Both the position numbers and the translations under genes were made by a program. The notes below the pieces were generated by a model, which did no database searches, was not told the DNA's origin, and was given only the letters and a program-made list of their open reading frames with translations. A stretch of DNA of 32,256 nt from Rhodothermales bacterium (GTDB taxonomy: Bacteria; Bacteroidota; Rhodothermia; Rhodothermales; UBA10348): NCBI GenBank assembly GCA_040221055.1, contig JAVJVN010000009.1:1-32256 (forward strand), read 5' to 3'. Position 1 is the first letter of the stretch. Every line of letters starts with the position of its first letter. Shown one piece after another: positions 7,228-15,850 of this stretch.

Positions 7228-8306
7228 CCTGTTAGAGCGTGTGGGCACGCTCGGGAGGTATCTTTGACGTATCAGCTCACATAGAGGCCAGGGACGAACT
7301 GGCGAAAAAACGGCTCGATCCCTCGTTCTGGGACGACGTCCTGGCGGCACAGGCTGTGGAGAAGGAGATTTCAGCCCACAACGAATGGATCAATGCCTGG
7401 AACAGCATCCAGACTCGTGTGGAGAATGTCCAGACCCTCATGGAAATGGCGGCGGAGGAAGGCGAGCTCCTGGATGATGAAATCCAGGCCGAGCTGAATC
7501 CGCTTGAGCGGGAGGTCAACGAGCTTGAAATCAAGCAGTTGCTGAACGGTCCAGATGACCACCGGGACGCGATTGTCACCATCCACCCCGGTGCGGGTGG
7601 AACGGAGAGCCAGGACTGGGCCGACATGTTGGTCCGGATGTATACGCGGTGGGGCGAGCGCAACGGGTACAAAGTCCATCTCCTGGAGTATCAGGAGGGG
7701 GATGTGGCGGGTATAAAAAGTGCTACGCTCCACATTGCGGGCGACATGGCCTATGGTTACCTGAAGTCTGAATCGGGCGTCCACCGCCTGGTGCGGATCA
7801 GTCCATTCGATTCCAGTGGCCGGCGTCACACGTCGTTCTCCTCTGTATTCGTGTATCCCGAAATCGACGACACCATCGAGATCGAGCTCAAGTCGGACGA
7901 TATCGAGTTGCAGGTATTCAGGAGTGGCGGGAAAGGTGGCCAGAACGTCAACAAGCTGGAGACCGGCGTCCGGCTGGTATGGACGGGCAAGCTGTCGGAC
8001 GGTACCCAGCAGCGGGTTGCCGCGGAATGTACCGAGGAACGGAGTCAACTCCAGAACCGGGAGCGCGCCATGGTCATGTTGAAGTCCCGGATCTATCAGC
8101 TTGAACAGGATATCCTGCAGGCTGAGAAGAACAGGATTGAGGGTACCAAGAAGAAGATAGAATGGGGCTCACAAATCCGTTCCTACGTTTTCCAGCCCTA
8201 TACGATGGTGAATGATCACAGGACGGAGACCAAGGTAACCGATGTCGATTCAGTCATGGACGGCGACCTGGACGTCTTCATCCAGGCTTTCCTGATGATG
8301 GACTGA
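7205..8306 (+). CDS. prfB: Peptide chain release factor 2, with programmed +1 frameshift
   Basis: Release factor 2 recognises UGA and UAA and triggers hydrolysis of the finished peptide on the ribosome. The first frame runs from ATG 7205 for 20 codons to an in-frame TGA at 7265-7267. The rest is read in the +1 frame from GAC at 7266 to the stop at 8304-8306, giving about 366 residues, the usual RF2 length. In the full protein the stop-codon-reading tripeptide SPF is near residues 199-201 and the catalytic GGQ near 244-246 (in SGGKGGQNVNK). Start and stop of its neighbours overlap: 23 bases with the membrane protein upstream and one base (TGATG) with nadB downstream. The frameshift makes RF2 synthesis depend inversely on RF2 level. 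Confidence 0.96.
7253..7268 (+). promoter_or_regulatory. RF2 programmed +1 frameshift site
   Basis: The sequence is GGGAGG (7253-7258), TAT, CTT (7262-7264), TGA (7265-7267), then C. This is the conserved RF2 recoding arrangement: an internal Shine-Dalgarno-like hexamer three bases upstream of the CUU slip codon, followed by the weak-context stop UGA-C. When RF2 is scarce the ribosome slips from CUU to UUU and continues in the +1 frame. Spacing is the same as in the Escherichia coli site. Confidence 0.95.
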
Positions 8307-9892
8307 TGCAGTTGACGTTCGATTACCTGATTCTTGGCAGTGGAGCGGCCGGCCTGTCCATAGCGCTTGAATTGGCCCAGTCGGGTTCAGTGGCCATCGT
8401 GACCAAGAAAGAAGCGGTGGAATCGAACACGAATTATGCGCAGGGTGGCATAGCTGCGGTCATGGATGCCGGAGATTCCATCGAGGCACATGTCCGCGAT
8501 ACGCTGATTGCCGGGGCAGGGTTGTGTGATGAACAGGCCGTCCGCACCATTCTTGCTGATGGCCCGGACCGGATCCGCGAACTCCAACAGGGTGGAGCGC
8601 GCTTCACAGAGCACGACGGAGCACTTCATTTGGGACGTGAGGGTGGCCATGGCAAACATCGCATTGTACATGCCGCCGATGCCACGGGTCGGGAAGTGGA
8701 GCGATCTCTTCTGGAGCGTGTCCAGGCGCACCCGGACATCCGGATTTTCGAGCATCATATGGCCCTGGAGCTCATAACAGAGCATCATCTGGGTCAGTAT
8801 GTCAGTCGAGTGACACCGGATATCCACTGTTTCGGGGCCTATGTCCTGTCCGAGCAGGAGGAGCGCGTGGTGACCTTCCTGGCCAAGGTCACGCTCCTGG
8901 CCACTGGCGGGGCCAGCCAGGTCTACCTGCACTCCACCAACCCGGTGGTCGCTACTGGAGATGGGGTGGCCATGGCGTATCGGGCCAAGGCGCTCATATC
9001 CAACATGGAATTCGTTCAATTCCACCCCACGTCCCTGTATCATCCGGATGCCAACCGCTTCCTTATATCCGAGGCGGTACGAGGGGCCGGGGGGAAGCTG
9101 CGGAATCTCGCTGGAGAGTGCTTCATGTCCAGGTACGATGCCCGCGAGGAATTGGCCCCCAGGGACATCGTGGCCCGCGCCATCGATGATCAGCTGAAGT
9201 CGCGAGGGGAGCCCCACGTGTGGTTGGATGTGACGCATCTGGATGAGCAGGAAGTGGTGGCGCATTTCCCGACCATTCATGCAGCCTGCCTGGGCTGGGG
9301 CATAGATATAACCCAGGACCTGATTCCCGTCGTTCCGGCCGCTCATTACATGTGTGGTGGTGTCAAGACCGATGTGGACGGCAAGACCTCCATCAGGAAT
9401 CTGTATGCGGTAGGCGAAGTGGCCTGTACGGGTCTGCATGGTGCCAACCGACTGGCATCCAACTCCTTGCTCGAGGCGCTGGTCGTCGGGCGCCGGGCCG
9501 CGGTTTCGGCGCGTCAGGATGCGGCGTCCACGACCTTGTGCCCGACCATCCCGGAGTGGGATGACTCGGGTACGTCCAATCCCACTGAATGGGTGCTCGT
9601 GTCCCACAACCGAGACGAACTCCAGCGCATCATGTGGGACTATGTAGGCATTGTGCGTTCGCGCTTGCGATTGGAGCGCGCCCGGCGACGCATCCATGTA
9701 CTGTATGAAGAGACGGAGGAATTCTACCGGAAATCCAATGTCTCTACGGGCTTGGGAGAATTAAGGAACATGATTGCCGTGGCCTATCTGATCGTGAAAT
9801 CGGCGACGACACGACGTGAAAGCCGTGGTTTGCACTATATGACGGATTACCCGGAGATGCGGGAGGACCGGGCGCAGCCGACCCTTCTCTGA
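8306..9892 (+). CDS. nadB: L-aspartate oxidase
   Basis: A 528-residue flavoenzyme that oxidises L-aspartate to iminoaspartate, the first step of de novo NAD synthesis. The FAD motif GSGAAGLS is at residues 11-18. The family segments NTNYAQGGIAAV (41-52) and REGGHGKHRIVHAADATG (111-128) follow, then the active-site region with APRDIVARAID, and LHGANRLASNSLLEALV near the FAD end. The C-terminal helical domain ends with RGLHYMTDYP, typical of NadB rather than of succinate dehydrogenase flavoprotein, its closest relative. The start ATG shares one base with the prfB stop. Neither nadA nor nadC is in the window, so iminoaspartate must be used by a partner encoded elsewhere. A terminator hairpin follows after about 100 bases. 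Confidence 0.94.
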   Translation: MQLTFDYLILGSGAAGLSIALELAQSGSVAIVTKKEAVESNTNYAQGGIAAVMDAGDSIEAHVRDTLIAGAGLCDEQAVRTILADGPDRIRELQQGGARFTEHDGALHLGREGGHGKHRIVHAADATGREVERSLLERVQAHPDIRIFEHHMALELITEHHLGQYVSRVTPDIHCFGAYVLSEQEERVVTFLAKVTLLATGGASQVYLHSTNPVVATGDGVAMAYRAKALISNMEFVQFHPTSLYHPDANRFLISEAVRGAGGKLRNLAGECFMSRYDAREELAPRDIVARAIDDQLKSRGEPHVWLDVTHLDEQEVVAHFPTIHAACLGWGIDITQDLIPVVPAAHYMCGGVKTDVDGKTSIRNLYAVGEVACTGLHGANRLASNSLLEALVVGRRAAVSARQDAASTTLCPTIPEWDDSGTSNPTEWVLVSHNRDELQRIMWDYVGIVRSRLRLERARRRIHVLYEETEEFYRKSNVSTGLGELRNMIAVAYLIVKSATTRRESRGLHYMTDYPEMREDRAQPTLL

Positions 9893-9950
9893 ACGTCAGC
9901 GGGGAACATTTCAGGGACCCAGGCATGCCTTGGGAGAAGCGGACAGTCCG

Positions 9951-9980
9951 TTGCTTCGGAAGCAGATTCCGTTGTATATT
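9951..9980 (+). promoter_or_regulatory. Candidate promoter of the rimP-nusA operon with overlapping palindrome
   Basis: TTGCTT (9951-9956) and TATATT (9975-9980) are separated by 18 bases, a good housekeeping-type pair. A palindrome, TGCTTC-G-GAAGCA (9952-9964), covers the -35 element; its one-base centre fits a DNA operator better than an RNA hairpin. A further palindromic segment, CCCAGGCATGCCTTGGG, lies upstream at about 9918-9934. Transcription from here would start near 9987, immediately ahead of two terminator hairpins. Confidence 0.45.
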
Positions 9981-9992
9981 GGAGGTTCGGAG

Positions 9993-10024
9993 AAAAGGGG
10001 AGGCGGATGAGGCCGCCCCTTTTT
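9993..10024 (+). terminator. Intrinsic terminator after nadB / first leader hairpin
   Basis: GGCGG (10002-10006) pairs with CCGCC (10013-10017). GG/CC extends the stem past a bulged A, and an A-tract before it faces the T-tract (10020-10024) after it. The loop is 10007-10012. It would end nadB transcripts; because the candidate rimP promoter lies just upstream, it is also the first element of that leader. Confidence 0.6.
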
Positions 10025-10046
10025 GTTGATGAGCGGATTCTGGTGG

Positions 10047-10078
10047 CGCCCGTCCGAGCTTCGGACCGGGCGTTTTTT
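10047..10078 (+). terminator. Strong intrinsic terminator in the rimP leader
   Basis: CGCCCGTCCGA (10047-10057) pairs with TCGGA-C-CGGGCG (10061-10072): eleven base pairs with one bulged C and a GCT loop, followed by six T (10073-10078). This is a textbook rho-independent terminator ending only 39 bases before the rimP start. Its position suggests transcription attenuation of the rimP-nusA-infB operon rather than only the end of nadB. Confidence 0.75.
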
Positions 10079-10117
10079 ACAACTGGCATCCGTGTCCGTT
10101 TACATAGAAGCCAGACC

Positions 10118-10636
10118 GTGATCAGCCAGACCGACATCGTGACGGACATCGCCACACATACTGAAGCATCTTCCAGGACCGGAGAGACGACGCAATCGCG
10201 TATCCGTGCCGCCATGGAGGAATTGCTGCACTCGTCCGACCACTTCATCGTGGACGTTGCGGTGCGTGGACGCAGCGGGTCCATTGTTGTGGAGGTATAT
10301 CTGGATGGCGACGACGGCATTGGTATCCGCGATCTGGCAGCATACAGCCGCGAGTTGGGTTTTGTCCTGGAGGCGGAGGACGTCATCCGGGGCAAATATC
10401 ATCTCAATGTGTCATCGCCCGGAGAAGAACGCAGCCTGGTCCTTCCGCGTCAGTACCCGCGTCACAAGGGCCGGATGCTGGAAGTCGTGGTCGGGGAAGG
10501 TGATGCAGCCGAAGCCTTGGAAGGAAAACACGCCGGAATGGATGATGACGGACGGCTCATTCTGGAAACCGCAAAGGAGACGCGGAAAGTCGATCTCTCG
10601 TCGATTTCCCGGGCTCGCATAAAGTTACCCTGGTAG
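10118..10636 (+). CDS. rimP: Ribosome maturation factor RimP
   Basis: RimP assists maturation of the 30S subunit. The protein contains the family order: the N-terminal helix with IRAAMEELL, the alpha-beta domain with FIVDVAVRG and VEVYLDGDDGIGI, the segment YSRELGFVLEAEDVI, and the signature LNVSSPGEERSL, then a C-terminal SH3-like part ending RIKLPW. I chose the GTG at 10118 because AGAAG at 10106-10110 is well placed as a ribosome-binding site and gives 172 residues, near the normal length. An upstream ATG at 10007 would put both terminator hairpins inside the coding region and is unlikely; GTG 10139 is another option. It is the first gene of the rimP-nusA-infB operon, and nusA follows after 12 bases. 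Confidence 0.88.
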   Translation: MISQTDIVTDIATHTEASSRTGETTQSRIRAAMEELLHSSDHFIVDVAVRGRSGSIVVEVYLDGDDGIGIRDLAAYSRELGFVLEAEDVIRGKYHLNVSSPGEERSLVLPRQYPRHKGRMLEVVVGEGDAAEALEGKHAGMDDDGRLILETAKETRKVDLSSISRARIKLPW

Positions 10637-10648
10637 GGATCCACCAAC

Positions 10649-11911
10649 ATGCAAAGTTCAGACCTTGTATCGTCGTTTGCCGAGATTGCCCGTGAAAAGG
10701 GCATAGACCGGGATAACCTGCAATTGATCATCGAAGATGTGTTCAAGGCGATGATCCGCAAGCGTTATGGCGCGGACGATTCGTTCGAAGTCATTTTCAA
10801 TCCGGATCATGGTGACATGCAGATCATCCATGTCCGGGAAGTCGTGCCCGATTGGGACGTGGAGGATCCTGCCACGCAGATCGAGGCATCGGCCGCGTTA
10901 TTGGTGGACGAGGATTTCGAGGTCGGCGACGAAGTGGCCGAGGAAATCGACCTGAAGGATTTTGGTCGCCGGGCCGTCATGACCGCTCGTCAGACGTTCA
11001 GTCAGCGTATCCGTGATATCGAGAAAGACAACGTTTTCGATTGGTACAAGGATCTCGTGGGCGAGGTCGTCGTGGGCGAAATCTACCAGATTCGTCGTCG
11101 GGAGATGTTGGTCATCCACAACAAGGTGGAGTTGATCATGCCTCGCCATGAACAGATCCACCGGGACCGCTACCGCAAGGGGGACATGGTCCGTGCTGTC
11201 ATCAAGGAGGTCGGCCGGGATGTCGCCGGCAATCCGCAGATCATCATTTCCAGAGCCGATCCGTTGTTCATGGAGCGGTTGTTCGAATTGGAAGTACCGG
11301 AAATCGATGAGGGAATCGTGGAGGTGAAAAGGATCGTCCGGGAGCCCGGTGATCGGGCCAAGGTGGCGGTCATCAGCCACGACGATCGCATAGATCCGGT
11401 GGGGGCTTGTGTCGGTATGAAGGGCTCGCGCATCCATGCGGTTGTTCGCGAACTCGGCAACGAGAATATCGACGTGGTCCAGTGGTCAGACGATACCATG
11501 GAATTGATTTCACGTGCACTTTCCCCGGCAAATCCGGTTCAGATCATCACGAACGATGAATTGAATCCTCCCCGTGCAAAAGTGGTCGTCAAGGCGGATG
11601 AAGTCAGCCAGGCCATTGGGCGTGGTGGCATCAATATCCGGCTCGCATCCGCACTCACCGGGTACGAAATCGACATCTACCGTGAGATTGCCGACACGGA
11701 GGAAGACATCGAAATCACCGAGTTCGCGGATGAGATTCCTGCGGACCTCCTGCAGCAGCTGCGGGATATCGGTTGTGACACGGCCCGCGCCGTGATGGAG
11801 TTGTCCCGTGACGAACTCATACGACGTACCGGGATGGAGGAAGTCGCTGCGGAACTCATCATGCGGGTCATCAAATCAGAGTTTGACGAAGAGGAGGGAA
11901 TGGCCCCCTGA
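10649..11911 (+). CDS. nusA: Transcription termination/antitermination factor NusA
   Basis: A 420-residue NusA with the full domain order. The RNA-polymerase-binding N-terminal domain covers about residues 1-130, the S1 domain 135-202 (VVGEIYQI...NPQIIISR) and KH1 about 205-280, with the GACVGMKGSRI loop at 252-262. KH2 covers about 285-345 with AIGRGGINIRLAS (322-334). A helix-hairpin-helix-like acidic C-terminus runs from 355. NusA binds RNA polymerase and nascent RNA, enhances pausing and hairpin-dependent termination, and takes part in antitermination on rRNA. The gene is 12 bases after rimP and 50 before infB. Its own product is the natural candidate to act on the terminator hairpins at the head of the operon. 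Confidence 0.96.
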   Translation: MQSSDLVSSFAEIAREKGIDRDNLQLIIEDVFKAMIRKRYGADDSFEVIFNPDHGDMQIIHVREVVPDWDVEDPATQIEASAALLVDEDFEVGDEVAEEIDLKDFGRRAVMTARQTFSQRIRDIEKDNVFDWYKDLVGEVVVGEIYQIRRREMLVIHNKVELIMPRHEQIHRDRYRKGDMVRAVIKEVGRDVAGNPQIIISRADPLFMERLFELEVPEIDEGIVEVKRIVREPGDRAKVAVISHDDRIDPVGACVGMKGSRIHAVVRELGNENIDVVQWSDDTMELISRALSPANPVQIITNDELNPPRAKVVVKADEVSQAIGRGGINIRLASALTGYEIDIYREIADTEEDIEITEFADEIPADLLQQLRDIGCDTARAVMELSRDELIRRTGMEEVAAELIMRVIKSEFDEEEGMAP

Positions 11912-11961
11912 CGCCGTACAACTGACGCCCTCCAATATCGCACTGTTCAAGATCTCCCTAC

Positions 11962-14757
11962 ATGGCAACGACCAACAAATTCAAGAAAGTCAGACTTTTC
12001 AAGGTATCCAAGGAACTCAACGTCTCCGTGGATCACATTGTGGGTCACCTTACCGAGGCAGGATATGCCGAGGCCATAGCAGGGACCGGTCTGAACGCAG
12101 CAATCACGACGGAGGAAGCGTACGAGGATTTGTTGTCCCACTTTGCGGACGACAAGAGGCAGGCGCAGAAAATCAGCGAGAAGCGTGCACAGCGAAGGGC
12201 GACGGATGCGGAGGAAGCAGAGGCTGCCGCGTCGCCAGCTGTGGCTCCCGAACCGGAACCCGAACCAGCGCCGGAACCCGAGCCCGAACCTGAGCCGGAG
12301 CCCGAACCTGAGCCGGAACCCGAACCTGAGCCGGAACCCGAACCCGAACCCGAACCTGAGCCCGTGGCGGAGCAGAAGCCCGAGCCGGAGCCCGAGCCCG
12401 AAACGGAACCTGAACCCGCAAGCAGTCCGGAGCCGGCAACGGAAACCGACGCAGACAAGGATGCGGACGTGCCGGCAGCAGAACCGGAAATCACCGACGA
12501 TCCCGAGCCGGAGCCCAAGGCAATCCCCGAGGCCGCCGAAACAGAACAGGCGCCTGCGGCAGAGCCCGAGGAAGCACCCTTGGACGAAGCGACTGCGGAG
12601 GATGCGGAAAAACCTGCGGCTCCGGCAGAGGAAGGAAACAAGACGCTTTCTGCCGATCGATACAAATTGGCCGGGACCAAGGTCCTGGGTACACTGGATC
12701 TGAGTACCATCGAGGACGCCAGCGGGGATCGCTCCGGCAAGCGCAAGCGCAAACGCATTGGGGGGAAGAAAGCCGCCGACCCCGTAGCCGAAAAGAAAGC
12801 CGCCAAACCGGTCAAGGCCGCAAAACGTGTAGGCAAGAAGGGCCCCAAGGTAGACGAAGCGGATGTGGAGGAAACACTCCAGAAAACGCTTCGCGAACTG
12901 GAAATGGGTGCCAGTCGGGTACGCCAGAAACGACGCAAGCAACGCCGGGATACGCGTGCTTCGGAACGGGATCGTACGGCTGAGGAAAACGAAGGACAGG
13001 ACAAGATCCTGCGCGTCACCGAATTCGTCTCGACCGGCGAATTGGCCAATCTCATGGACGTGGGCGTGAATGCTGTCATCTCAACGCTCTTCTCTGCCGG
13101 TATGATGGTATCCATCAACCAACGTTTGGATGCCGATACGATTACGATCGTGGCGGACGAGTTCGGATTCGACGTGGAGTTCATAACGGACTTCTCCGGA
13201 ACGGACATCCAGATAGAAGAGGACGACGAAGCGGATTTGCAGCCGCGGGATGCGGTTGTCACGGTCATGGGCCACGTGGACCATGGAAAGACATCCCTTC
13301 TGGATTACATCCGGAGCGCGGATGTGGTTGCGGGTGAGGCCGGTGGAATCACGCAGCACATAGGTGCCTACCACGTAGAGCTTCCGAGTGGCAAATCCAT
13401 GACGTTCCTGGATACGCCGGGTCACGAAGCGTTTACGGCCATGCGTGCCCGTGGCGCCCAGGTCACAGACGTCGTCATCCTGGTTGTTGCCGCCGACGAT
13501 GCCGTCATGCCACAGACCATTGAGGCCATCAATCATGCCTCGGCAGCCAATGTGCCGGTCGTCGTCGCCATCAACAAGATTGACAAGCCCGATGTAAACG
13601 TCGACCGCGTCATGCAGCAGTTGGCAGACAAGAACGTGCTCGTCGAGCAATGGGGTGGAAAGGTCCAGTGTGAACTGGTTTCCGCGAAAACAGGAAAGGG
13701 CGTCATCGAACTGCTGGAGAAGGTCGCTTTGGAAGCAGAGATCCTGGATCTCAAGGCGAATCCGGACCGGAATGCCATCTGTTCCGTGATCGAAGCCCGG
13801 TTGGAAAAGGGCCGTGGCAATGTGGCCACCATCCTGGTCCAGAACGGTACTCTCAAGGTTGGCGATGCCTTCATTGCAGGCAGTTTTGCCGGACGCGTGC
13901 GTGCCATGTTCGACGAACGGGAGCGGCCCGTCAAGCAGGTAGGACCATCCCGGCCGGCCCTCGTCATCGGACTGGATGGTCAGCCTGAAGTGGGCGACTC
14001 ATTCATCGTAATGGACGATGAAAAGGAAGCCCGTGAGATTGCGCAACGCCGTCAACAGATCCAGCGCGAGCAATCGCTGCGTCAGCGTAAACATATCACG
14101 TTGGACGAAATCGGTCGTCGCCTGGCACTGGGAGACTTCCGTGAACTCAACCTCATCGTCAAGGGCGACGTGGGTGGTTCGGTCGAAGCCCTCTCGGATT
14201 CGTTGCTGAAGCTGTCCACGGAAGAAGTCGTCGTCAACATCATCCATAAGGGTGTGGGCGCCATCAACGAGTCGGACGTCATGCTGGCGTCGGCCTCGGA
14301 TGCCATCATTGTCGGCTTCCAGGTCCGTCCAGTCATCGGTGCACGCCAGTTGGCCGAGCGGGAAGAAATCGACATCCGCCTGTATTCCGTCATCTACAAT
14401 GCCATCGAGGAAGTCCGGGATGCCCTGGAAGGATTGCTCTCGCCTGAGAAGAGTGAGTCCATCCTGGGTGTAGCCGAGGTGCGTGACATCTTCAAGGTGC
14501 CCAAAGCCGGAACGATTGCCGGCTGCATGGTCATTGAAGGGAAAATCCGTCGCTCCGATCAGATCCATCTCATCCGGGACGGTGTGGTCGCGTACAAGGG
14601 TACGCTGGCCTCGCTGAAGCGCTTCAAGGACGACGTCCGGGAGGTGGTGAACGGCTATGAGTGCGGCATGAGCATTGACAATTTCAACGACATCAAGGTA
14701 GGCGACCATATAGAAGCCTACGAAGTTGTTGAACGCAAGCGATCCCTCAACGAGTAA
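11962..14757 (+). CDS. infB: Translation initiation factor IF-2
   Basis: A 931-residue GTPase that places initiator tRNA on the 30S subunit. The N-terminal IF2 domain ([14 protein letters not shown], from about residue 8) is followed by a long Pro-Glu repeat (residues about 96-150) and a Lys/Arg-rich segment (about 250-300). A second IF2 N-domain-like part follows, then the G domain: GHVDHGKT (437-444), DTPGH (484-488) and NKID (538-541). Domains II to IV complete the protein, with [11 protein letters not shown] in domain III. The length is typical of Bacteroidota IF2, which have long disordered N-terminal parts. No clear Shine-Dalgarno sequence precedes the ATG. rbfA follows after 15 bases. 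Confidence 0.97.
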   Translation: MATTNKFKKVRLFKVSKELNVSVDHIVGHLTEAGYAEAIAGTGLNAAITTEEAYEDLLSHFADDKRQAQKISEKRAQRRATDAEEAEAAASPAVAPEPEPEPAPEPEPEPEPEPEPEPEPEPEPEPEPEPEPEPVAEQKPEPEPEPETEPEPASSPEPATETDADKDADVPAAEPEITDDPEPEPKAIPEAAETEQAPAAEPEEAPLDEATAEDAEKPAAPAEEGNKTLSADRYKLAGTKVLGTLDLSTIEDASGDRSGKRKRKRIGGKKAADPVAEKKAAKPVKAAKRVGKKGPKVDEADVEETLQKTLRELEMGASRVRQKRRKQRRDTRASERDRTAEENEGQDKILRVTEFVSTGELANLMDVGVNAVISTLFSAGMMVSINQRLDADTITIVADEFGFDVEFITDFSGTDIQIEEDDEADLQPRDAVVTVMGHVDHGKTSLLDYIRSADVVAGEAGGITQHIGAYHVELPSGKSMTFLDTPGHEAFTAMRARGAQVTDVVILVVAADDAVMPQTIEAINHASAANVPVVVAINKIDKPDVNVDRVMQQLADKNVLVEQWGGKVQCELVSAKTGKGVIELLEKVALEAEILDLKANPDRNAICSVIEARLEKGRGNVATILVQNGTLKVGDAFIAGSFAGRVRAMFDERERPVKQVGPSRPALVIGLDGQPEVGDSFIVMDDEKEAREIAQRRQQIQREQSLRQRKHITLDEIGRRLALGDFRELNLIVKGDVGGSVEALSDSLLKLSTEEVVVNIIHKGVGAINESDVMLASASDAIIVGFQVRPVIGARQLAEREEIDIRLYSVIYNAIEEVRDALEGLLSPEKSESILGVAEVRDIFKVPKAGTIAGCMVIEGKIRRSDQIHLIRDGVVAYKGTLASLKRFKDDVREVVNGYECGMSIDNFNDIKVGDHIEAYEVVERKRSLNE
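12247..12417 (+). repeat. Degenerate hexanucleotide repeat encoding Pro-Glu dipeptides in infB
   Basis: The DNA is made of variants of CCCGAA/CCTGAG/CCGGAG hexamers in tandem, encoding a run of about 24 Pro-Glu units, with an AP and a VAEQK interruption. The protein segment is expected to be an extended, acidic, disordered linker. The repeat is likely to vary in copy number between strains by slippage; the codon mixture shows it is selected or old rather than a fresh expansion. Confidence 0.85.
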
Positions 14758-14772
14758 GTCGGACAGCCAGCC

Positions 14773-15153
14773 ATGAGTATCCGGACAGAGCGGGTTGCCA
14801 GCCTGTTTCAACGTGAAATCGCCGGCATCCTGTCATCGGAGTTCAGCGACCAACTGCAACCCATGGTCACCGTGACGGGTGTTCGCGTAACGCCCGACCT
14901 GGGGATCGCGTACGTTAACGTGTCCGTCATGGGATCATCGACTTCCGAGAAACAGGGGGCATTGGCGGTACTCAAGGACCTTACCCCACGCATCCGTGGC
15001 AGCCTCGGTAAAGCCGTCCGCCACCAGGTCCGGAATATACCCGAGTTGCGTTTTTTCCTGGATGAGTCGCTCGACAACGCCCTCCACATGGACGAACTGT
15101 TCGGACGCATCCGAAAGGAACGGGCCCGTCGTGGAATTGAAGACGATGAATGA
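14773..15153 (+). CDS. rbfA: Ribosome-binding factor A
   Basis: A 126-residue single KH-type protein that matures the 30S subunit, acting late on the 16S rRNA 5' end. Family features are the N-terminal helix RTERVASLFQREIAGILSSEF (split by the expected helix turn), the strand MVTVTGVRVTPDLGIAYVNVSVMG (about residues 33-56), and the segment VRHQVRNIPELRFFLDESLDNA (about 78-99), which holds the RbfA signature. It sits between infB and truB, as in many bacteria, and its last 8 bases overlap the truB start. The ATG at 14773 gives a normal-length protein. Confidence 0.93.
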   Translation: MSIRTERVASLFQREIAGILSSEFSDQLQPMVTVTGVRVTPDLGIAYVNVSVMGSSTSEKQGALAVLKDLTPRIRGSLGKAVRHQVRNIPELRFFLDESLDNALHMDELFGRIRKERARRGIEDDE

Positions 15154-15850
15154 TCGACCGGACGTGCCGCCTGTTCTGGAATATCCGGACAGGCCGGAGT
15201 CCTGGGATCCGCTGATTCTGTTGATCGACAAGCCGAAAGGGCTGTCGTCATTCGACATCATTCGTCAGTTGCGCAGGATATCGCCCATCCGGAAAATCGG
15301 GCATGCGGGTACGCTCGATCCGATGGCGACGGGGTTGGTCATTTGCCTGTCCGGGCGAGCCACCAAGCAGATGTCCCGGTTCATGGATATGGACAAAACC
15401 TACTCGGGCACCATCCGGTTGGGACAGTCAACGCCCTCGTACGATGCCGAAACCGAACCCGTTGATGTCGGCGATGCGTCGACAGTTGACTGGGACGACA
15501 TCCAGGCGGCGCGACAGGCCTTCCTCGGTGAGATCACGCAGGAAACGCCCATGTACTCTGCTGCGAAGGTGGGTGGTGAGCGTCTCTACAAGAAGGCACG
15601 AAGAGGTGAGACCGTGCAACGGGCTCCCCGGCACGTGCGGATTGACGTTTTCGACATCACGGAGCGGCGCGGGAATGACATCGACTTCCGGGTCGTATGC
15701 TCCAAGGGAACGTATATCCGGTCATTGGCACACGAAATGGGTCAACGACTGGGCACCGGGGGCCACTTGACCGCATTGAGGCGCGAGTCCATCGGGCCGT
15801 ACAACGTGGCCCGAGCGTGGCCGCTGGACGAATTGACATCATCGGCATGA
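15146..15850 (+). CDS. truB: tRNA pseudouridine-55 synthase
   Basis: TruB converts U55 of the tRNA T-loop to pseudouridine. The catalytic motif GHAGTLDPMATG is at residues 52-63 with Asp58 as nucleophile. LIDKPKGLSSF (26-36) precedes it, and KTYSGTIRLGQSTPSYDAE and CSKGTYIRSLA follow in the proper order. The protein, 234 residues from the ATG at 15146, lacks the C-terminal PUA domain found in proteobacterial TruB, which is common in Bacteroidota. The start overlaps rbfA by 8 bases; longer readings from further upstream run through rbfA in another frame and are rejected. The stop overlaps the ribF start as ATGA. Confidence 0.93.
   Translation: MNDRPDVPPVLEYPDRPESWDPLILLIDKPKGLSSFDIIRQLRRISPIRKIGHAGTLDPMATGLVICLSGRATKQMSRFMDMDKTYSGTIRLGQSTPSYDAETEPVDVGDASTVDWDDIQAARQAFLGEITQETPMYSAAKVGGERLYKKARRGETVQRAPRHVRIDVFDITERRGNDIDFRVVCSKGTYIRSLAHEMGQRLGTGGHLTALRRESIGPYNVARAWPLDELTSSA

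Noticed and set aside
7205-7267. Broken prfB with a premature TGA
   Set aside because: The stop sits in the conserved RF2 recoding site with correct spacing, so it is programmed, not a mutation.
8387-9697. Minus-strand open frame (436 codons) opposite nadB
   Set aside because: Shadow of nadB, whose motifs are complete; no motif or ribosome-binding site on the minus strand.
10007-10117. Longer rimP starting at ATG 10007
   Set aside because: It would place the terminator loop and a second terminator inside the gene and add an unrelated 37-residue N-terminus; the GTG at 10118 has a better site.
12247-12417. Possible CRISPR or minisatellite array
   Set aside because: The repeat is a 6-base codon-pair tract inside infB with no spacers; it is protein-coding.
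11947-12942. Antisense frame with Phe/Arg/Leu-Gly repeats that looks membrane-like
   Set aside because: The repeat is only the complement of the Pro-Glu hexamer tract of infB.
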